A stretch of DNA of 64,000 bases from Gnetum montanum (Eukaryota; Streptophyta; Gnetopsida; Gnetales; Gnetaceae). The notes beneath the pieces were generated by a model. It saw nothing but the letters and a program-made list of their open reading frames with translations, did not search any database and was not told the DNA's origin. Positions 40,738-54,319 of the stretch are shown here, one piece after another (positions within the stretch are counted from its first letter, which is position 1; each line of letters starts with the position of its first letter). The position numbers and the translations under genes are program-made. The stretch is taken from assembly GCA_015680685.1 (NCBI GenBank), contig MNCI01015735.1, positions 97,056-161,055 of the forward strand. Reading direction: 5' to 3'.

Positions 40738-43077
40738 AGCTAGATAAAAATTTCTAATTAAATATTCAAAACGTTTCTGAGGCCATAAATGCCACAACTT
40801 TTTTGAAAATCCAAATAAAATCCAAAAATCAAAAGCTTTATCTAGGCATCTCCAAAGGCTAGCTCTTGTTTACCCTTCCTGCTAAAGGGACACATCAATA
40901 GGTCATAAAATATGCTTACTACTATCTTCAGAATATTCTCATGATCCCAAACAAGCGACTCATGGCTAGAACTTGGCAATAGTCTCACTACTAACATCCT
41001 TAACAACCGAGCTACATGTATCATTGGAAAGATAAGTCTTAACTATGCGTCACTTCATACCACTAGACTTAACTACTTTGTGTTATGGTCTTGACTAATT
41101 TCCTAGCCTCACATGAACATATGAATCAAAATCCAGGATAGGAGATTCATCCAACCCTTACTCCTATGGGATTGATCCCACTAAAGAACACTTTACTATT
41201 ACATGTAGATGGAGGCATCTAAAAGATTCATGGCTCCCACTATCAATTGAGCAAAATTAGTTACATAAATACTATTATTTTATTCCAAAAATCTATAATA
41301 TTTCCAAAATAGCCAAAAATCCATAATAACTAAAATTCCATAAAAATTTTTGGTAAATTTTGTTTATATTAAGAGCTAATCCAAAATAATCATAAAATAT
41401 TAAGGATGAAAGTTGACAAAGTTTGTACAATTCAAAATATTCACCAAAAAGTTAGAAAATGATTTAGGCAAGATGATAATACAAGTTTTCATATAAAAAT
41501 AAGCTTAAAATCACACAATTTGATAGAATCTTGGTTTAATAATTAAAATGATGAAAGAATAATAAAAAACTAGAAAATAGAAGGAAAGCATACAAAAACC
41601 ACAACAAATAGAAGAGTTACATGCAAAGGAAAGTAAAATAAGATTTCTAATTGTGTTGATAGGGCTTTCAAAATCTTCTTATTGTCTTTATTTCTTGACA
41701 AAATACCCAAAATCAACTTTTACTTTGCTTTGAACTAACACATTAGAAATCCCCTACAAATTGAAATGAGAGGTACTAAAGACCATAATCTATTTATAAG
41801 TGGAAGAATCACATGCAACACAATACTTTAACTTGATACATGTTCAAAAGTATAAGAAACATGCTTAAAATGGAAGAAACTGAGCTAATATCATCTTGGA
41901 AATGAAGAAACAAGGTGAAAAATGATTTTTATTTTAGAAAAATTAGAAAACTTGATGAATAGGCTAGGTCATAGAAAAAACAAAAGAGGCAATGGAAGGA
42001 ATGTATGTCAAATAACGTTTATATAGGATTATATGTTTTATACTATTTTTTTACTTTTTAAACACCTTACATTACACATGTGAACTGACTTTAACTTTGA
42101 AACTTAATTTTTATTTTAAAAAGAAATTTTAAACATTTTCATTTTTATAAGTTTTTTTTCTCATTTCTCTTTCTTAACTAATACCCTTTAGATATAAACA
42201 CTAAGCCAACCACATACAGATTCCAAATAAAATTTTTATTGAACCTACAAAATCCTAATCAAGTACTTTATCCATTCATATGCTAAAATTATATTTGATC
42301 TTTACTTATCATAGTTGTCCAGTTCAAATGTCAAAATTTTTATAGTATTTTTAGTAAACTAAAAATGTGATATCTCAAGAATTGTAACTTCAATTCAATT
42401 GAATCAAGGGTCAAAACCAATGTTTTTAAATGTTTTAGATACATTGGTAAGGTTACATTTTACGTAGGACATCATCCTAAAGTACTTGCTTAACAAGACT
42501 AATTTACACAATATTTAATTATAAGTAAAAATAAACATTGAAATCTAGTTTAATGATTACAAGTAATAATGGATATTGTTTGGGTAGGGTTATAGTCCAA
42601 AACTATTTAATGAACAGAGTATTATATAATCACATGTGCATTATAAGAATAAAAGATGCATAACTAAATGTGCATAATAAAGATTGAATGCACATAACTG
42701 AATGTGCATAAATAATAAAATATGCATAGCCAAATACTTATAAAGACATGATAATTGATAAAAAGAAAATCTTCTAAGGGTAATTGGATTTCAACATTTA
42801 ATCATAAAATATTCAAAAGATCTATGACTTAGCTTAAATAATAGTAAAACAAACGATACAAAACTTTAACAAACTACTCTAGTAAGTAGATTATATTCAC
42901 TTATGTAGGAAATTAACAAAAATAACAATAATAACAGTGATAATAGTATAGATAGTAATATAATCATATGATTTAGTGAAAAAAATTAGAGTTGACCTAT
43001 TGAAATACATCTAAGAGTATATATGCATTAAATTAAATAATTAAGCCTATGAAAATCTTTACATTGTTGATGAGTAG
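40738..43077. other. Unassigned AT-rich DNA between two elements
   Basis: I see no gene or complete repeat. A degenerate tandem array with the phrase gcataactaaatgtgcataa (about 42625-42735) is the only structure noted. Confidence 0.4.
42625..42735. repeat. Degenerate short tandem repeat
   Basis: The phrase (t)gcataact(a/g)aatgtgcata recurs about three times with a period of roughly 36 bp. Confidence 0.5.
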
Positions 43078-43950
43078 TGGGTATCCCCTATGCCCAACCA
43101 TACAAACCACAAGTGTTTCCTAGAGATTTGGTTGAACTTTGTAGACCTAGTCTCCTAAGTGGCTAACATTTCTAAATAGTGAATTGTCAAGTTGTAGATC
43201 ACTATCTTCGTAATCCACACTTGTGTTTACCTATATGTATGGTTAAGTGCGGTTAAGACATAATATATGTATTTTATAATGATTTTATTATTTCTCTCCT
43301 ATTAGTTAGATGATCGAGTATGGATATAATAACTAAATTGATTAACTAATTAGCTATTTCATTAACTTACTATCTTAACATGAAGTATCCATCCCCATTC
43401 ACCATACACATCCTAAACAGATATTAACACCACTAGGTTACCAAGTGTTTACTACTAGGCATACCATCTACTACTAGGATTACCAAGCAATAATAGGTTA
43501 TGCTCGAAATGGTTGTAATTACATTACTTATGAATGATAACATTAATTATTTAATTAACAATAACAATGAAAAGTGCATGTAAAGTAAAGTACAAAAAGG
43601 TAAGATTAAACTAGTCTAAGTGCTACAGTGAATGTAGGAAATATTGATTTTATTGTTGTTCATGCTAATTCATTCAGGTATATAGGCACTCAAATAAAAT
43701 GTTGTATGATCTCATAGATCCACACTACATGCACTCAAAAGAAAATATTCTAACTTTAAAAGGAAGAAACTACAAGAATTTGGCTAACGATATGACCAAA
43801 ACATGTCATAAATGCGAGGGGCACACACATTTGTATAGGCAATGACTACATCAGTGTCGATGTATCTACGTCAACGCATTCTAACATGCATTGATGGGGA
43901 TATGTTGATGGGGTTTCATCGATGCATCCTATCTTATTGATGTTTCATCA
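43078..43950 (-). repeat. 3' LTR of O2
   Basis: In plus orientation it runs tgatgagtagtggg to gatgtttcatca and is followed by tactcccacaattaattg, the decayed pre-LTR tract. The U3 motifs (cgatgtatctacgtcaacg, cattgatgggg) are of the family type. The left flank is attgt (43073-43077); the matching flank is outside the window. Confidence 0.8.
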
Positions 43951-44212
43951 TACTCCCACAATTAATTGAACACTCATCCTTGAGTGAAGAAATGGAGGAT
44001 TGAGCGTCTTACAAAATTTGGGAAAGCATAAAATATATTAATAGGAAAATATACTGATTAACTCTAACTAACGTTCAGTGCTAGATTGTACATTGTTACA
44101 AAAATGAGTGTTCATTACAACAAAATTGGACATTTTATAAAATTTCAGTTGGTTCCTATAAAATAGTCAAAGACATGATGAATTCTAAAGTAATGCCTAG
44201 AGGTGAAGAATA

Positions 44213-44685
44213 TCATGACTTTGCTGATTCTTCATCCCATCTTGATGTTGCTAGATGTTGAGGTTGACCTGTTGCTACCATTATTGATGCTAGAAGTTTG
44301 AAAGCTTGTAATAATACTTTCATCTTCTTTTCCTTGCTCTGTGGATCATAGACGGTCCATGTGGCTTTGCTGATGTGGGTTGATGTAAGAGTATGCCATA
44401 AGCATGGCATTGAAGGAAATAATTCATTCGTGTTGATAATTAGGTTGTGAAGGTTTTATGTTCAATGTTGAACATCTTGACTAGCTTTAGTAGTTTCTAG
44501 TAATTATTCATTCTCCTTGCTAGGTTCTCAACAGCAAATGGTTGATTAGTGAATTGGCTCCTAAGAACTTTAAGCTCTGCATTCTTTGTCTTTAACTTTT
44601 GTTTTATCTCTTTTTGTAGCTCCAATTTGCCTCTGAGAGGAGGTTGGAATTAGTAACTTGCTTCTCTAACTTGGTCCTTGACCTC
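44213..44685 (-). pseudogene. C-terminal part of O2 ORF3, cut by I2
   Basis: The C-terminal block MPCLWHTLTSTHISKATW, then QSKEKKMKVLLQAFKL and VATGQP, aligns with PCPWEVTVPAHIGKFSW, SKEEKMRTLLEAF and VATGQP in I2 and with PCSWDVPSVAHIGDATW in O1. The gene continues at 57793 beyond the inserted element. Confidence 0.75.
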
Positions 44686-45587
44686 TAATGAGCGATGAGG
44701 TACCCCTACGCCCAACCATGCAAATCACGAGCATTCACACACGACTTAGTCGAATTCCATAGACTGTAAGCACTTGGCATACACCAAACCCTAACCAGCA
44801 AAACCTTGTGTTAGCACGGTCATTGTCTTCCCAACCTCACTTGTGGTGTTCTAATGTGATGATTATGTGAGATTAAGGTAAATGATTTTTGTGGCTTTTC
44901 TATTTATCCTCTAAAGTCTAATTCTTGAAATGAAATGTAAGGAATGGAATATTGCGTAATCTATAATTATCCTAATCTATCTCTTAACTCTTCCTAGCAT
45001 AAGCATCTGATCCCATCTTCTGTGCACATCTTGAGCATCCCCTAACCATTACTGGATTACCAGACGTTAAGCATCATTGGGTTGCCAAGTGTTGGGTTTA
45101 TGTTTGAGATGATTGTACTTATGGTTTTTACAAGATATAAAAGAGCGATGATGATTAAAGTGCTAACAATGAAAACTTAAGGAATTATTAAAGCATAGAA
45201 ATATTAAACTATTAAATGCTTAAATGAATAAATCCAATTACTGCATGGAATGCTTGAAAAGCTCGTCTTTATTTCTGGTCACACCAATGGGCTCACATAC
45301 ATTAGTGCTTGAATGAAGAGCCAGACATCTTTCTCACACATGTTGTGGGCACTTGGAAAATATTCTAACTCTCACAGAAACAAACTAAAAGAGCTTCTCT
45401 ACAACTGCCAAAAGATGCCTAAGTGTGGTGGAAGCACACTTATTTATAGGCTAGAACAGATGCTGCGTAAACGAGGCCACTTAGATGCATGAAAAGATGC
45501 ATCGACGGGGCTGTGTCAACACGACCGCATATATGGGGCCTTGTATACATAGCCCAATCGACGCATCGATTGATGAGCACTTCATCA
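44686..45587 (-). repeat. 3' LTR of I2
   Basis: In plus orientation it runs taatgagcgatgagg to gagcacttcatca. It is followed by the pre-LTR tract (minus strand cactcagtcatgggggta). It matches 56886-57787 base for base over long stretches, with mostly C/T or G/A differences. Confidence 0.93.
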
Positions 45588-45831
45588 TACCCCCATGACT
45601 GAGTGAAAACTCATCCTTGAGTTTCATTACAATTTGGAAGGTATGAAGTTCTTATTACAACACACATGACACAACACACCTACAAAGACACTGAATTTAC
45701 TGATGCACCAAGTGCTGAAGTGTATAGAGAAGAATGAATTATAAAATAGTGGTGTTCAGAGACAAAATTAAATACCCCTATGATCCTGGATTCTCTGCTG
45801 TGCTGAAAGATGCAAAAATTACTAGAGGAGA

Positions 45832-48687
45832 TCACACCATCCCTGATGGTAGTGGTTTTGATAGACCTTTACTAGCCTCTGGTGCATGTGGCAGCGGTGG
45901 CGGGAATGATGGTTGGCCCGTAGCAACTACAACTTTTGGAGGCAATCGAAAAGCCTCTAAGAGAGTCCTCATTTTCTCTTCTTTGCTTCTAGGATTTTTC
46001 ACTATCCAAGAAAATTTACCAATGTGTGCTGGGACTGTAACCTCCCAAGGGCATGGAACTGCAGGAAAGAGTTCTTTCGGATTGATAAACCAGGTCACGA
46101 ACTGTTTTCATTCGATGTCGAACACTTGGATTGATGTCTGCAGCTATTGGTAGTCATTCATTCATCGGGCCAAGTTCTCAATGACCACACGTTGCCCTCT
46201 AAAACATGTGCGGAGAACCTCAAGTTTTGCATTTGCTATTTCCAATTTTTGTTTCGTCACTTTATGCGCTTGGAACTACCCCTTGTATAAAAAATACAAG
46301 GTGGCCACTTGCTTTTCTAGGTCAGACCATGGCCTTCCGGATGTTAACATAGCCAGGTTTGCATAACGAAGGTTGGCCAACTCCATGTACTCTGTCATTT
46401 CCTCAACCTGTAGTTCCTTATGGCAGATCTCAGCCTGGTTGTAGGCGTTCAATCCATCAAAGATGGTTTGCCATACCTCACCTCCTTCTCGAAGCTATTG
46501 GAGTGCCTAGTTTAGTTTGGTCATTGCAACTTGAATCTGCTTTTCATTTACTTCCTTCTACAATCCCGCTTGGTCCCTATAATGATCTTTAACTTTTTTA
46601 AACTTAAGGCCTTTATTTTTCCAAGTGGCGATTTTAATAGTTGATTTTTGTCGCAAGGCTCAAACCTTCTCCATAGATAGATTTCAATTTTTGATGGCCA
46701 ATGTCCTTACATCAGAATTCACCTTGGTTAGCTCCTCCTGCTGTTTGTGGATAAAGTCTTTCATGTGTTGATTTTCAACACCAACATTGCGCAGGTGATG
46801 AACCTCTACGGTCAACCAGACATTCTCTTGGAAAACCTTTGTCAAGTCCTTGTTTAGGTGATATGCATGAGCATCTGTCAAGGACTTATTAAAGATCGTC
46901 GACTCTCACTCATCCTCAATCGTCTAGATTTTGGATTGAAGCTATTGAAAAGCTTCATCTCTGGTGAGTTCAAGGTTGAGAAGAGCTGGATCAGTAAGTT
47001 GGACCCTTAATTGGGCAAATTCCATCGCCAAGTTTTAACAATTTGCTTGAGCTACTTCGAGTTTCCCCTCCAAGATGAGGCTCTTGTCCCTTGCTGAGAG
47101 AAACTCTGACTGAGTTGCAGTGATGTTATCCAAAATATCCAAGACATCCAGAAGTGGTTGCCCGGTTCCCACCAGTCGGTCCAACAATTCTTCATGTTGG
47201 GCTAAATCGATCTTGCTACATGAAGTCCCTGTGGATACTTGTATATCTTCAAGTTCATGTACATTTGGTACAAGTGCTGCTAGTGCATTAAAGGCCATAC
47301 CAATTTTTTTAGCAACCACTTCAGCTGCAATTTCTTGTCCCTGGTGCTGCATCACCAGGACAATCGCCCCCTCTGCATCCTCCAAGCATATTGAAAAAGT
47401 GGAAACATTTCCTAAAATTTTGGGAAATAACTGTTAGGTGGAGACCGTTACTTTTTGGACACTAGGATTAGTTCTTATGGGCGCTTGTTTCCTAGCGACA
47501 AAGAACATCGACTCTGCTCCCTCTAGCAGAGTCACTAATTGAGCCACTTGCTCTAGATGGCTCATCGTAGGGTGATAGATTGAAGGGTCTTCTCCTCCAC
47601 CAGTCTCTATAGATTACTCTTGTTGACTTAAGAGTGATTGTTGGATTTTGTGTATGTGTTTTGCGATTGTTTACAAGCCCGACCTTATTACTTGCGCAGG
47701 CGGTGGAGGTGGTTGCTGCTCTTCCTCAAGTTGTATGATGGTTGGAGTCTTATCCTTCATCATCTCCCGCCATGAGGCAATCGAGGCATGCTGAAGTGTG
47801 TCGTTGGCGTATCGTGATATCCCTGCTCATTTGCATAATTTTTTGATTAAGCAGGGAAAGGGTAAAGCCCGCCTTCCATGTTCGCTTTCAGCGAATCTTT
47901 TCTCAATCTCTAGAAACAACAACTGTGGAAAGATGTTTTGGAACTTTCCGCTTAGAGCAGCACATCCATGAGTAGAGAAGGCTATGATCTTGCTAGGTCT
48001 TACTATTGGATTCAAGTGGTAAGACACAATTTTTGAGTATACCCTCTCTGCGGTGGTTAAAGTGCTAAACTCCTTGTGATCTACCCCATAGCATCACCTG
48101 ATCCACTCCCCTTTTACCTTGGGATCTTCTTACTTAGGAATCTCCACCATGTTAACTCTGATCTCTGGCAACCTTAGAGCTTGTGCAATCGCTTCCACAG
48201 AGTAAGAGACATAAATGTCCTTGATTCTTACTCTGGACCCCAGTTTTTGATTTGTCTAGAAGAGGTAAGTCTCTCCTAAATACCATTCACCACTAGATGT
48301 GATGATTGGCCACATAGGAGAGTTTTGGAATTGGATTTTCACATCTTCTAGTGCATTCTCTAGAAATGGTCCGAAGTTCAACTCTTGCAAGACCATTCGT
48401 TGCACCTCTCTTGGCATAATAGCGTCAAGACATGCCTAGGTCAAGGTGACCTCAAGCTGTGGTGCTATCATTAGAGTCTCATCCCCTTGCGATTGTTCAT
48501 TAGGGATCTCCTCTTTAGGAATCTGATGAACAGATTCCACATCAAGTCCTTTGCGGAGGGGGCCAGTTACATGGGAGCCCTTCGTGTGCTCTGGGTGTTG
48601 CACACCTTGTCCTCTTCCCGTTCTTCGTCACTTGTCCCTTGGTTGGGATGGTCCTTCTCCCCTTGGATGCCTCGATTTCTATGTCAT
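45832..48687 (-). pseudogene. ORF3 of I2
   Basis: The start ATG (48687-48685) directly follows gattgcag. The N-terminus is charged. The conserved domain follows: FGPFLENALEDVKIQF, SPMWPIITSSGEWYLGETYL, KIKDIYVSYSVEAIAQALRL, CYGVDHKEFSTLTT and HLNPIVRPSK. A long charged region with heptad-like leucines covers 46680-47390 (LDRLVGTGQPLLDVLDILD is one stretch). The C-terminus has PCPWEVTVPAHIGKFSW and SKEEKMRTLLEAF. Stops in the frame are frequent (for example MT* right at the start). Predicted full length is about 950 codons. Confidence 0.7.
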
Positions 48688-48738
48688 CTGCAATCAAACA
48701 TAACCATTAATTAAATTGTGCACAAGTTGCTCAAAATG

Positions 48739-48845
48739 NNNNNNNNNNNNNNNNNNNNNNNNNNNNNNNNNNNNNNNNNNNNNNNNNNNNNNNNNNNNNN
48801 NNNNNNNNNNNNNNNNNNNNNNNNNNNNNNNNNNNNNNNNNNNNN
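48739..48845. other. Assembly gap (107 N)
   Basis: A run of N lies in the ORF3 leader of I2, between the internal TATA region and the intron acceptor. It probably hides the intron donor. Frames read across it are meaningless. Confidence 0.98.
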
Positions 48846-48921
48846 AGGTGAGTTGGAGAAAATGTAAAATCTGCCCCCAATTTGTGTGCAAAATGGCCAA
48901 AAAGTCATAGTGCAACGAGTG

Positions 48922-49000
48922 TATATATAGAGTTTTTGTGCTGCGTCAACGGGGCCGCGTAGACGCAGGGGGCTACGTATACGGGGCCTAGTCAATGCAA
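48922..49000 (-). promoter_or_regulatory. Internal promoter-like region before ORF3 in I2
   Basis: On the minus strand ggccccgtatacgtagcc, tgcgtctacgcggccccg and ttgacgcagcacaaaaactc lead to the TATA-like tatatata (48922-48929). The motif cgtatacgtagcc also occurs in U3 of this element's own LTR. The spacing to the hairpin is about 340 bp, as in O1 and O2. Confidence 0.5.
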
Positions 49001-49265
49001 GGGTGTTGCGAGTGTTGACCAGCATTGACCAAACAATAAAAAGCCCAAAAAATTAAATTAAAATGCCAAATTGGGACAGTTGAAGAGATTGAAAGATCGA
49101 GAACTCGGCTGAGAGGAAGAGGAAGGTAAGTGGGGTGAGAAATAGAGTCAAAGTTTGGAGAATGTTGTGAGAAAGGACTCTGCGGAGAAGAATTCGAGCG
49201 ATGGGTAGCACAAAAACTATCAACCAATAATATCAAGAGGATGGGAAACTAATGAATGAACTAGG

Positions 49266-49322
49266 GATATGCAAGTGAGTCCTCCCCATAGCAGGTAGTA
49301 GCCTTAGTAGCCCTTGCATATC
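49266..49322 (-). other. Conserved retroelement hairpin, copy in I2
   Basis: The arms gatatgcaag (49266-49275) and cttgcatatc (49313-49322) form ten perfect pairs, the longest stem of the family. On the minus strand the loop contains cctgctatggggaggactca. Confidence 0.68.
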
Positions 49323-50560
49323 ATCAACACCGGAGTTCATGGGCCTTGGAGTCAAGGAATGGTGATCGTAAGTTAATACCTTCATCCATGAGAACCCGTT
49401 GAAGCATTAGGAGTTCATCGAAACCATGACAAACCATCAAAACATAAGACAAGTAGTGAGGTGAGTCATGGAGAGAAATGGATGAAGAGAGAAGAGTGGA
49501 AATTGGAATTCTGGTTATCGGTCACATGAAACCCCGTGTGAAGTTGTGGTTAAGTGACCCGATAGGACCTTTCCCGAGTTCAAACCCAAAACCAACCACA
49601 TATAGTGACATTTCAGCAACATGTGAAGACTCGTCCACCCCCAAGAGTACAAGAATGTACCCACAAAGAAGCATCACTCCAACATGCATGAGAGGAAGGA
49701 AGTGAAATGGGACTAAGTTAGATGGGACGAAGCAAGTCCCATAACTAGTGCTTGTGGCCTGTGAGAGGTGGTCTAAGGGGTGTGCTTTGAATTCCCACAT
49801 AGTTATTATTTTATTTTTATTTTTATTTTGTGGGAACCACACCATGCAAAGACCCATGCTGGTTTGCATGCATTCGACCAAGGGGTATGCTTTGAATCTT
49901 CATTTTTTTTTTGTTTTTACGATGAGGACCACACCATGCAAGGTCAAATTGCCAAGGAGCTTCCTTGTATAAAAGAACTTGGAGTGGTAAGAAATCCGTG
50001 AGGACAGTTTCACAACCCAAGAAAAAGTACGATGAATGTTGTATTCCCCTTGAAGTCACAACTAATTCAAACCATTGGATCATCCCAAAGTCTAGGAACT
50101 ACACAAGTCACACATTAATTAAAATGTTTTTAAGTGAAGGGGGTTTGCATGTTTCCAAAGGGAGGAATACCATGGAGTGGATGAATGGGTGGATGATGTG
50201 GACACATTGCCGATTTTATGAGATGAAAGTAGACATAAATTCCAAGAACAACAATGGGAGGGTGAGAGCAAAATAGAATAGGTGGACCATTTCACGTGAC
50301 CCATTGCAACGAAAACCAACCGCACCACACATCTGATGACAATAAGGTTATTTATTAGTAACTAACTAAAAATTAAACACACACACACATACATATAAAT
50401 AAGAAAATAAATAAATAGAAGGGTAATTTAAGAAAGAAAAATGAAGTAAGAATTGGCAAACATACGAACAATATTGGAAAACAAAAAAGTGTAAAATAAA
50501 AAAGTTCCAAAAATAGTGAGTACCTTAGTAGAGTGGATTAGGATGGCGAACGGTCTCCCC
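49323..50560 (-). other. Non-coding spacer of I2
   Basis: Shared with O2 (61000-62070) and, in part, O1 and L (aggggtgtgctttgaat, aaccacaccatgcaaag). A short AC microsatellite lies near 50378-50390. I do not accept the open frames here as genes because homologous copies do not keep them. Confidence 0.6.
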
Positions 50561-50599
50561 CATGACTAGGCTGGGAGGAGGAGACCCAAAAAATGGAAC

Positions 50600-51950
50600 G
50601 AGGTTGTCCCTATGATGATAAGGTAGTAGCACTAGTTTGATGGAGTTTAGAGAAAGGTTTTAATTGTTACCTATTGACCAACTATGTTCTCGTGGGCTCC
50701 TCAAGTTTGTGTATAAGCAAGGCCCCTGATGGGAAGGTTTCGGAGATAATATAGGGTCCCTTCCAGAGTTTTTGAAACTTGGTACATTGTGGTATGTGTG
50801 TGGGGTTTCAGTAGAGTACCTTATCTCCACATTGAAATGTTACCTTTCGAATTCTAAGGTCATGACATTTCTTATTATAGGCCTTGTGTATCTCATTTGC
50901 TGACAAGGCTACTAATCAATTCACATCTAGCACACTTAAGTTGTTAAGTCGTTCTCATTGTGCTAGTGGCAAGTCAAAGCCCAAGTCAATGGCTCTAGAT
51001 AGTGTCTAGAGTTTTGCCTAGACTAGAAGTTTCGATAGCTTACTGTACACTAACTCATAAGGAGAGTAGCCTATAGGAATTTTCTAGGTAGAGCAATAGG
51101 TCCATAGGGCATCGTTAAGTTTTGTGCTCTAGTCCCTCCTATATTTACTAATGGTTTGAGTGAGGATCTTGGTGATCTCCCTATTGGTGACTTCGTCCTA
51201 CCCGTTGGCTTGGGGGTGATAAGGTGTTGTAAATTTATGGGTGACCCCCAAGTGTTGCATGAGTTTATGAAAAGTGATGCCCATGAAATGCATTCCATTA
51301 TCTAAGATGAGTGCACGTGGCACTTCAAACTTGTTTACGATTTGCTATTGGACAAATCATGCAGTAGTGTTTGAGGAACAATTGATGACGGCTTCCGCCT
51401 CTGCCCACTTTGTGTAGTAATCAATAGCGATGATGATGTATGCCTTCCCATTGGACATGGGTGTGATGGGACCCATGAAGTCGATGCCCCAAATGTCAAA
51501 GGGTTCCAATGGTTGGATCCATTGTTGAGGTCTCTCCATTCGTGCAGTCATCCCACCGTCTCTCTGACATTGTTCACAAGAGTGAGCGAACCATTGGGCA
51601 TCCCTAAAGAGTGTAGACTAGTAATATCTTGCAAGTAGGATCTTAATGGTCGTACATCATCTAGCATAGTGGCCCCCAAAAGGGCCCTCGTGAGCATCTT
51701 GGAGGAGGCACAATGTATCATCATTAGGAATGCACCATCGAACTAGGCCATCTGCAGACACCTTTTAAAGGTGTCCGTTGATTTCCATGAAGTGCTTGGC
51801 CTTATGGAGAAATTGTTGTTTCTACCGATGGTCCCACTCCTTTGGTAATTTATGGGTTGTGAGATAGGTGAGCATGTGGCTGAACCAAGGTGATTCTTTG
51901 GGCACCTGCGTATTGATCGCTCCCACGAAGAGGAGTTCATCTAGAAATTG
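50600..51950 (-). pseudogene. I2 integrase
   Basis: The catalytic core runs PLEPFDIWGIDFMGPITPMS (first Asp), IIAIDYYTKWAEAEAV (51357-51551), ALILDNGMHFMG (second Asp kept) and YHPQANG followed by EVTNREI (Glu kept). The C-terminal part PYELVYSKLSKLLV comes after. The triad is readable, unlike in O1, but several stops and a frame change break the gene. Confidence 0.82.
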
Positions 51951-51959
51951 ATTGGAGAG

Positions 51960-53500
51960 TGGCTCCTACTCTTCTACGTTATCCCATCACAATCAAGACA
52001 AGTGGTCAGCAACCACATTCATGGTTCCCTTTCGGTCTACCATAGTGAGGTCAAATTCCTGAAGAATCACCAGCCACTGTATGATATGGGGGCTCACCAT
52101 TGGTTTGTTCATCAAGAATTGGATGGCACTGTGGTCGGTATACACAAACACCTTGTACCTGAGCACATAGTGTTAAAGTTTTCCAAGGCGAACACCACTA
52201 CCATTAACTCTTTTTTGGTGGTGGTGTAGTTAAGCTGAGCACCCACAATGCCATGGCTTGCACAATGAATATAGTGTGGACGTTTTTGGTCGTCCCATTA
52301 TGTAAGCACAACTCCCAACACATAGTTGGATGCATATGTCATGATGTGGAAGGGTTTGGACCAATCAGGTGCCCGTAGAATTAGAGTTTCTATGAGTTTT
52401 TATCTAAGCTTTTGAAATGCAGATTCACATTCCTTGGTCTAGACGAATGGAGCATCTTTCTTTGTGAGTTCCACCAACGACTTGGCGATCTTTGAGAAAT
52501 TTTCAATGAAGTGCCGGTAGTAACCGGTGTGGCCAAGGAATGATCAAAAATCTTTTATAGTGCTTGGTTGACTAGTGATTCCTTGGATGACCCTGATCTT
52601 TTCAAGATCTACGCTAATCCCTGCTTGTAAGATATGGTGCCCTAGAATAGTGCCCTCTTGGACCATTAAGTAGCTCTTTTGCTAGTTGAGCCATAGATTA
52701 GTTTCCACACATCTTTTCAGAACTTTCTCAAGGAGTTCCAAGGCTTGATCAAATGTGGCTCCATAGGTAGAGAATTCATCCATGAAGACTTCTACCCCAT
52801 TGCCAATTTGCTACTGGAAGATGTTGAGGACAAGGCGTTGGAAAGTGGTAGGCACATTACACAGCCCAAAGGACATCTTTTTGTATGCGAAAGTCCCCCA
52901 GGGACTTGTAAATGTTATCTTGGCTTGGTCTTCTAGCGCAATTTGGATTTGCTTATAGCCACTATAACCATCTAAAAAGCTATAATAACAATGCCTCGTG
53001 ATGGTATCCAACACTTGGTCCACAAATTGAAATGGGAAGTGATCTTTGAAGGTAGCCATGTTGAGCAATCAGAAATCTATATCGACCCTCCATTTGCCAC
53101 CCTTCTTTGGCACAATAACGAGTGGACTAACCCATTCACTATCAACAATGGAGTAGATGAACCTCGCTTTCAACAACTACTCGATTTCATCTTTGATGAC
53201 CTACTTCAATTTGGGGTTCAACCACCTTTGTGGTTGTTATCGTGGCTTCATGGAGGGTTCAATATAAATTCGATGTTGGCAGACCCTAGGATCAACTCCC
53301 ATCATTTCAAGATATGACCATGCAAAAGTAGCCTCCTATTTGTTCACCACCTTTAGCAACTTCTTCTTTTGCTCAGGAGCAAGGGTGGCATTGATAATCA
53401 CCAGCTTCCCATTATGCAAAAATGCATATTCTAAATGGGCCGGTAAGGATTTGAGTTCTAAGGGCTCCTGTTTAAAAATTTTAGGGATTTGTAACTTTCC
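51960..53500 (-). pseudogene. I2 reverse transcriptase and RNase H
   Basis: The linker (IFKQEPLELKSLPAHLEY) is followed by FIYSIVDSEWVNPLVIVPKK, LNMATFKDHFPFQFVDQVLD, YYSFLDGYSGYKQIQIALED, FTSPWGTFAYKKMSFGLCNV and the polymerase box EVFMDEFSTYG (codons at 52775-52786). The box again has Glu in place of the second Asp. RNase H phrases ASNYVLG and AQLNYTTTKKELMVVVFALE follow. Stops interrupt the frame in several places, for example at WDD after the RNase H start. Confidence 0.88.
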
Positions 53501-53935
53501 CTAATCATCACGATCATCAACAATGGATACTTTTTGATGAACCTTTTCCAAATCATCCATGCTTTCTACAAAGGCATGTACAAGCCCCTCAACTGGTTCC
53601 ATGCATAAAGTGCTACTAGTAGGGTTAGCAGTCAACCACTAGGTGCCTTCTTAATTAGTGGCTACTTCGTACAGGCATTATTAAACTTGTGATTCCTCGG
53701 TACATTGACTGCATGCTTGAATAGATGTCTGCTTAGCGGACCACAGTTGCACCCGAAGTCACTGTACACGATGCATGGAACGCGCTTCTTCTCGATCTTT
53801 CTAAAAGGATTTTCCTTTGACATTTCAATGGAAAGATCTCAGAGTCCTAATCTTGCATCCACCATGCTCAGCCAGGCTCTTCCCATTATGATTGGAAAGT
53901 TTCCCTTACAATTCTCAACATGAATGACACGGAAG

Positions 53936-54319
53936 TCAGCAGGATAGGATCACCCACAAATGATGGTCACAATGTGTTCCACCAATCTCAAGGGAACAAT
54001 AATGAATTTGTCTACCAGCTTGAGCCGAATGTTGCTCTTTTTTATGGGGGCAGGTTCCAAGTCTTGTACATGTCATGTGAATCAAGTTGACTCCTGACCC
54101 TGAATCTAGAAGAGCTTTACATGGCTCATTCCTTGCCACTTGAAGATAGATGAGGGGGCTTCTCAGATCAATCAATTTCTGAGGAAGATGACCTACCTTT
54201 ATCCAATCTATCACAACATGTGTAAGCATGACTGTCTGTACATTGGAGGGTGTTTGGTTTGAATGCTGCTCGAAGGGTGGAATGATGGAGGCAATTGGAG
54301 GCTCAAAGGAACTAGCCAT
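53936..54319 (-). pseudogene. I2 aspartic protease region
   Basis: An open frame of 127 codons has PQKLIDLRSPLIYL, then NEPCKALLDSGSGVNLIHMT. The active-site triad reads D-S-G, as in gypsy proteases, with Gly instead of Ser/Ala after it. It would cleave Gag-Pol. The C-terminal half of the fold continues in another frame to about 53700. Confidence 0.75.

Noticed and set aside
45734-46153. 139-codon plus-strand frame inside I2
   Set aside because: Lies antisense to the conserved C-terminal block of ORF3, which is supported by three copies.
47120-47437. Ser/Cys-rich plus-strand frame
   Set aside because: Antisense shadow of the coiled-coil part of ORF3.
48694-49025. Frames crossing the run of N
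   Set aside because: Assembly gap; the translation is undefined.
49748-50276. Several open frames in the I2 spacer
   Set aside because: Not conserved in the homologous spacer of O2 (61480-61820), so probably chance.
50378-50390. AC microsatellite
   Set aside because: Too short and ordinary to be a finding; mentioned only in the spacer description.
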